NCBI GenBank assembly: GCA_026982275.1
Contig: JALSHK010000449.1
Location: 1-9,726 of the forward strand
Source of the DNA: Paracoccaceae bacterium
GTDB taxonomy: Bacteria; Pseudomonadota; Alphaproteobacteria; Rhodobacterales; Rhodobacteraceae
Length of the DNA: 9,726 nucleotides
Direction of reading: 5' to 3'
Made by a program: the position numbers and the translations under genes. This document shows, piece by piece, positions 6,368 to 9,726 of the stretch; the stretch's first letter is position 1, and each line of letters opens with the position of its first letter. The notes under the pieces are model-generated. The model saw only the letters and a list, made by a program, of their open reading frames with translations. It was not told where the DNA came from and did no database searches.

Positions 6368-7192
6368 ATGCAAGACGCACCCGCTCCTGTTCCTGACCCA
6401 GCCCCGCCTGTTTCCAGATTCGGGGATCTGGTTGTGCGGGTAATCTCGGCGCTGGTCATGGCGGCGATTGCCGGTATCGTGTTTTATAAGGGCGGCGAAT
6501 ATGTCGTGGCGCTTATGGCGGTTGCGGGGGGGCTTATGGCTTGGGAGTTCCGCAGGTTGATCCTGCCTGATGCCCGCACCGGCGATATTGGCCTTTGGAT
6601 AATGGTGGCAGGCATTACCGGGGCGGTAATTGCCGCGAATCTTTTCGGCTTTTATGCCGCCTTGCTTGTGATTGCGCTGGCTTCGGCAATTCTGTTCCAG
6701 ATACGGCATAAACGTCCGGTCTGGATCGGGCTGGGCATGCTCTATATTGCCGTGCCGGTCGCAGGTTTGGTGGTGCTGCGCAACGAGCAGGGGCTTGGAG
6801 CTGTTTTGTGGCTGGTCGGGGTCGTGATTGCCTCGGATGTCGGGGGCTATTTTGCCGGTCGTATTTTTGGCGGCCCTAAATTATGGCCTGCGATCTCTCC
6901 CAAAAAAACATGGTCCGGCACGCTGGGTGGCTGGGTTCTTGCGATCGGGGTCGGGTTTATTTACTGGCTCTCTGGCGGAGATATCTTCTTCTTTGCCGCG
7001 CTTGCGTTTTCTGTGTTGCTGGCGATGGCGGCACAGGCCGGAGACCTGTTTGAAAGCTGGCTGAAACGCAAGGCCGGGATCAAGGATTCCAGCGGGCTCA
7101 TTCCGGGTCATGGTGGCTTGCTGGACCGCTTTGACGGGCTGCTGGCCGCGACCGGTCTTTATATTATTCTGTATTTGTTTCGGGCGATCTAG
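6368..7192 (+). CDS. cdsA: Phosphatidate cytidylyltransferase (CDP-diglyceride synthase)
   Basis: CdsA makes CDP-diacylglycerol from CTP and phosphatidic acid in the inner membrane, feeding all phospholipid head-group synthesis. The 274-residue product has a proline-rich N-terminal tail (residues 4-15) and then about seven or eight hydrophobic segments. The family signature fits fully at 230-256: SWLKRKAGIKD, then IPGHGG, then LDRFD, supplying the acidic and basic residues of the CTP/metal site. The segment ISPKKTWSGTLGG (176-188) is also characteristic. The ATG abuts the frr stop (TAG|ATG) with only AGG at 6360-6362 upstream, so translation probably depends on coupling to frr. It ends in TAG directly joined to the dxr ATG. 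The N-terminal tail looks longer than usual, and an internal start is possible, though no better ribosome binding site is obvious. Confidence 0.96.
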   Translation: MQDAPAPVPDPAPPVSRFGDLVVRVISALVMAAIAGIVFYKGGEYVVALMAVAGGLMAWEFRRLILPDARTGDIGLWIMVAGITGAVIAANLFGFYAALLVIALASAILFQIRHKRPVWIGLGMLYIAVPVAGLVVLRNEQGLGAVLWLVGVVIASDVGGYFAGRIFGGPKLWPAISPKKTWSGTLGGWVLAIGVGFIYWLSGGDIFFFAALAFSVLLAMAAQAGDLFESWLKRKAGIKDSSGLIPGHGGLLDRFDGLLAATGLYIILYLFRAI

Positions 7193-8353
7193 ATGCGGCG
7201 GAAGATCAGCATTTTCGGGGCTACCGGCTCCATCGGCACCAATACGCTGGACCTGATCCGCAGGGATAAATCCGCTTATGATGTCGTTGCGCTGAGCGGG
7301 GCGGCGAATATTGCACTTCTGGCGGCGCTGGCGAAAGAATTCAATGCCGAAATAGCCATTACCGCCGATGAACACCGGCTGGAGGATTTGCGCGCGGCGC
7401 TGCAAGGCAGCGGTGTCAAGGCTGCGGCGGGGGCAGATGCGATAGCCGAGGCCGCCGCACGCAAGGTAGATTGGGGCATGTCGGCGATTGTCGGAGCGGC
7501 GGGGCTGCGGGCTTCTATAGGGCTGGCGGGGCATGGCGGGGTTCTGGCGCTGGCCAATAAGGAAAGCCTGGTTTGCGCGGGGGATCTTTTGCTGGCCGAA
7601 TGCGCGGCCAGCGGCACCAGGCTTTTGCCGGTAGATAGCGAGCATTCCGCGCTGTATCAGGCGCTGAATGGTGAAAGCCCGAAAGCGGTGCGGCGGTTGA
7701 TTCTTACTGCCTCGGGCGGGCCATTCAAGGATTTCACACCAGACCAGATGCGTAGCGTCACTCCCGAGCAAGCGGTGCGGCATCCGAAATGGAATATGGG
7801 GCAGCGGATATCGGTCGACTCGGCTTCCATGTTTAACAAGGCGTTGGAAGTTATTGAAGCAAAATATCTTTTTGATTGCTTGCCCGAGCAAATCGAGGTT
7901 GTCGTGCATCCGCAGGCGATCGTGCATTCGATGGTGGAATATATCGATCACAGCATCCTGGCCCAGATGGGCAGCCCGGATATGCGCGGGGCAATCGGCT
8001 ATGCGCTGCATTGGCCTGCGCGCAGGGCGAATCCGATCAAACCGCTGGATTTCCGCCAAATGGGCGCGCTTGCCTTTTCCGGCCCCGACGAGACCCGCTT
8101 TCCGGCCCTGCGGCTGGCGCGCGAGGTGCTGAATATGGGCGGCCATGCCGGCGCGATTTTCAACGGCGCGAAGGAAGCGGCCCTTGATGCCTTTCTGGCA
8201 CGGCGCATCGGCTTTCTGGATATGGCGGCGCTGGTTGAAATCACCCTGAAAGACCCCCACCTAATAGCGGTTCGCGATTCTCCGCAAACCACACTGAAAA
8301 ATGTGCTGGCTGCCGACAAAGCCGCCCGCGCGCATCTGAACGCTCAAATCTGA
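7193..8353 (+). CDS. dxr: 1-deoxy-D-xylulose 5-phosphate reductoisomerase
   Basis: Dxr (IspC) converts DXP to 2-C-methyl-D-erythritol 4-phosphate with NADPH, the first committed step of the MEP isoprenoid pathway and the target of fosmidomycin. The product is 386 residues, normal length. It shows the NADPH-binding GATGSIG (9-15), LANKESLV (120-127), the metal ligands in PVDSEHSAL (Asp148, Glu150) and in NKALEVIEA (Glu219), and the substrate segment TASGGPF (172-178). The usual DSATM reads DSASM (209-213), a conservative change. The ATG directly follows the cdsA TAG, and no good Shine-Dalgarno is visible (only CGGG about 8 nt upstream), so coupled initiation is likely. A TGA stop overlaps the GAGGAG that serves rseP. 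In many relatives dxr is two genes from uppS, which uses isoprenoid products; here uppS is absent locally. Confidence 0.98.
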   Translation: MRRKISIFGATGSIGTNTLDLIRRDKSAYDVVALSGAANIALLAALAKEFNAEIAITADEHRLEDLRAALQGSGVKAAAGADAIAEAAARKVDWGMSAIVGAAGLRASIGLAGHGGVLALANKESLVCAGDLLLAECAASGTRLLPVDSEHSALYQALNGESPKAVRRLILTASGGPFKDFTPDQMRSVTPEQAVRHPKWNMGQRISVDSASMFNKALEVIEAKYLFDCLPEQIEVVVHPQAIVHSMVEYIDHSILAQMGSPDMRGAIGYALHWPARRANPIKPLDFRQMGALAFSGPDETRFPALRLAREVLNMGGHAGAIFNGAKEAALDAFLARRIGFLDMAALVEITLKDPHLIAVRDSPQTTLKNVLAADKAARAHLNAQI

Positions 8354-8363
8354 GGAGCTGCCC

Positions 8364-9698
8364 ATGGATTGGCTAGCCAATATTCCCTATATCGGAGGCC
8401 CCGTCCTCACGCTTCTGGCATTTATTGTTCTTATGGGCATTGTGGTCGCGATCCATGAATACGGGCATTATATCGTCGGGCGCTGGTGCGGTATTCATTC
8501 AGAGGTGTTTTCGCTCGGGTTCGGGCCGGTTGTCTGGTCCCGCATGGACAGGCGCGGCACCAAATGGCAGGTCGCGGCGATTCCGCTGGGGGGGTATGTC
8601 AAATTTCTGGGCGATCGGGATGCGGCCAGCTCGGGCGCTTCGGAAGCGCTCGGGGGCATGGCGGAATATGATTTCCGACGGAGCTTTCCTGCAGCCAGTG
8701 TCTGGCGGCGCTCACTTACAGTGCTGGCCGGGCCGGTGGCGAATTTTATTCTGTCACTGGTAATATTTACCGGCCTAGTGTTGTGGCAGGGAGAGGCGCT
8801 GGAGCAGCCGACCATTGGCGAGATTACCGCGCTTCCCTATGAAAACCCGATGCAGCCCGGCGATGTAATTGTGGCAATAGAAGGTCAGCCGGTGGCAAAT
8901 TATACCGACCTGTTCAACGCCGCTGAAGGGCTGGATCCGGCACGCAATGTCGAGATTCAGGTATTGCGCGGCGAACGGCGAATGAATCTCAGCGTGCCCT
9001 ATTTTTTCATCCCGCTGGTTGCGGGGGTCGAGCCGCTGGGCGCGGCGGATCGTGCGGGTTTGCTGGCGGGGGATGTGGTGCTGGAGGCCGATGGCGTGCC
9101 TCTGGAGAGCTTCTCTGCGCTGCGTGAAAAGGTCGAGGCTTCGGAAGATGCCGAGGTGGCCCTCAAGATCTGGCGTGGCGGAGAAACCCTTACCCTGCGA
9201 CTGACCCCGGAATTGAGGGATTTTCCTGACGGGGAGGGCGGTTTTGTCCAGCGGGTAATGATCGGGGTTTACGGGCAGTATTATTTTTCGCCAGCTACAC
9301 AAACACCTTCGGTATTTACCGCAATCGACTATGCCGCACAGCGGGTTTACGGGGTTATGGCCTCATCGCTTAGCGGGCTCAAGCATATGATCTTGGGTAA
9401 TATTTCTGTTAATAACCTGCAAGGTCCGATCGGCATTGCCCAGATATCCGGCGCAACGGCGCAGAGCGGCTTTGCCAGCTTCATTACCCTGATCGCCGTG
9501 ATCTCTACGGCGATCGGCCTGCTGAACCTGTTTCCTATTCCGGTGCTGGATGGCGGCCATCTTGTCTCTTACGCTTACGAGGCATTGCGCGGTAAGCCGC
9601 CGAATCCGCGTTTCATGCAATCTGTGATGGCTGTGGGCCTTGTCTTAATTCTATCCATGATGCTGCTTGCATCCTATAATGACATTATGCGACTTTAA
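8364..9698 (+). CDS. rseP: Site-2 intramembrane zinc metalloprotease
   Basis: RseP-type protease that cleaves membrane proteins within the bilayer; in gammaproteobacteria it releases sigmaE from its anti-sigma factor and clears signal peptides. The 444-residue product has the zinc motif HEYGH (31-35) in the first membrane helix, a second helix at about 120-140 (LAGPVANFILSL), and two PDZ domains (about 146-215 and 218-285). The third zinc ligand lies in FPIPVLDGGHL (390-400), and a last helix spans about 418-437. All catalytic elements are intact. The start is supported by GAGGAG overlapping the dxr stop. The gene ends at TAA with 28 bases of the window left; bamA would normally follow. Whether the substrate here is an RseA-like anti-sigma factor or another protein cannot be told from the sequence. 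Confidence 0.97.
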   Translation: MDWLANIPYIGGPVLTLLAFIVLMGIVVAIHEYGHYIVGRWCGIHSEVFSLGFGPVVWSRMDRRGTKWQVAAIPLGGYVKFLGDRDAASSGASEALGGMAEYDFRRSFPAASVWRRSLTVLAGPVANFILSLVIFTGLVLWQGEALEQPTIGEITALPYENPMQPGDVIVAIEGQPVANYTDLFNAAEGLDPARNVEIQVLRGERRMNLSVPYFFIPLVAGVEPLGAADRAGLLAGDVVLEADGVPLESFSALREKVEASEDAEVALKIWRGGETLTLRLTPELRDFPDGEGGFVQRVMIGVYGQYYFSPATQTPSVFTAIDYAAQRVYGVMASSLSGLKHMILGNISVNNLQGPIGIAQISGATAQSGFASFITLIAVISTAIGLLNLFPIPVLDGGHLVSYAYEALRGKPPNPRFMQSVMAVGLVLILSMMLLASYNDIMRL

Positions 9699-9726
9699 TG
9701 TTCATGTGATACTTTAACCGGATTCG

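Noticed and set aside
5084..6709. 541-codon open frame on the minus strand across pyrH, frr and the start of cdsA
   Set aside because: It is fully antisense to three well-recognised genes, its His/Arg/Gln-rich translation matches no family, and it crosses gene boundaries. It is a shadow of GC-rich codon use.
6881..8260. 459-codon open frame on the minus strand across cdsA and dxr
   Set aside because: Antisense to two conserved enzymes, low-complexity basic translation, no ribosome binding site or domain recognised.

Overview
The window is a stretch of chromosomal housekeeping DNA from an alphaproteobacterium, most likely a member of the Rhodobacterales. That placement rests on how the AlaS, PyrH, Frr, CdsA, Dxr and RseP proteins read, on the moderately high GC content judged by eye, and on the pyrH-frr-(uppS)-cdsA-dxr-rseP order that is classical for this class. 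No database search was possible.

Layout, left to right. (1) Positions 1-3060, plus strand: the 3' 94% or so of alaS (its start lies upstream of the window), followed with no spacing by two tandem 94-residue DUF1330 genes. (2) Positions 3061-3226: a convergent intergenic gap with small inverted repeats and no clear terminator. (3) Positions 3227-4849, minus strand: a membrane-anchored FMN/[3Fe-4S] glutamate-synthase-like protein of unknown physiological role. (4) Positions 4850-5053: a divergent intergenic region. It holds a near-consensus sigma70-type promoter pointing left and a structured leader pointing right into pyrH. (5) Positions 5054-9698, plus strand: a tight gene run pyrH (UMP kinase), frr (ribosome recycling factor), cdsA (CDP-diacylglycerol synthase), dxr (MEP isoprenoid pathway) and rseP (site-2 protease). 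The last 28 bases hold no gene; bamA would be expected just beyond the window, but that is inference.

The right-hand run joins pyrimidine nucleotide supply, translation recycling, phospholipid precursor synthesis, isoprenoid precursor synthesis and envelope-stress proteolysis, the usual growth and envelope cluster. It departs from the textbook order in lacking uppS between frr and cdsA, where the two genes abut exactly. rpsB-tsf is also not directly upstream of pyrH; the glutamate-synthase-like gene sits there instead.

I see no mobile elements, CRISPR arrays, tRNAs, rRNAs or defence genes, and no convincing new multigene system. The points worth a second look are the missing uppS, four exact stop|ATG junctions, the pyrH leader, the DUF1330 pair and the orphan glutamate-synthase-like protein.
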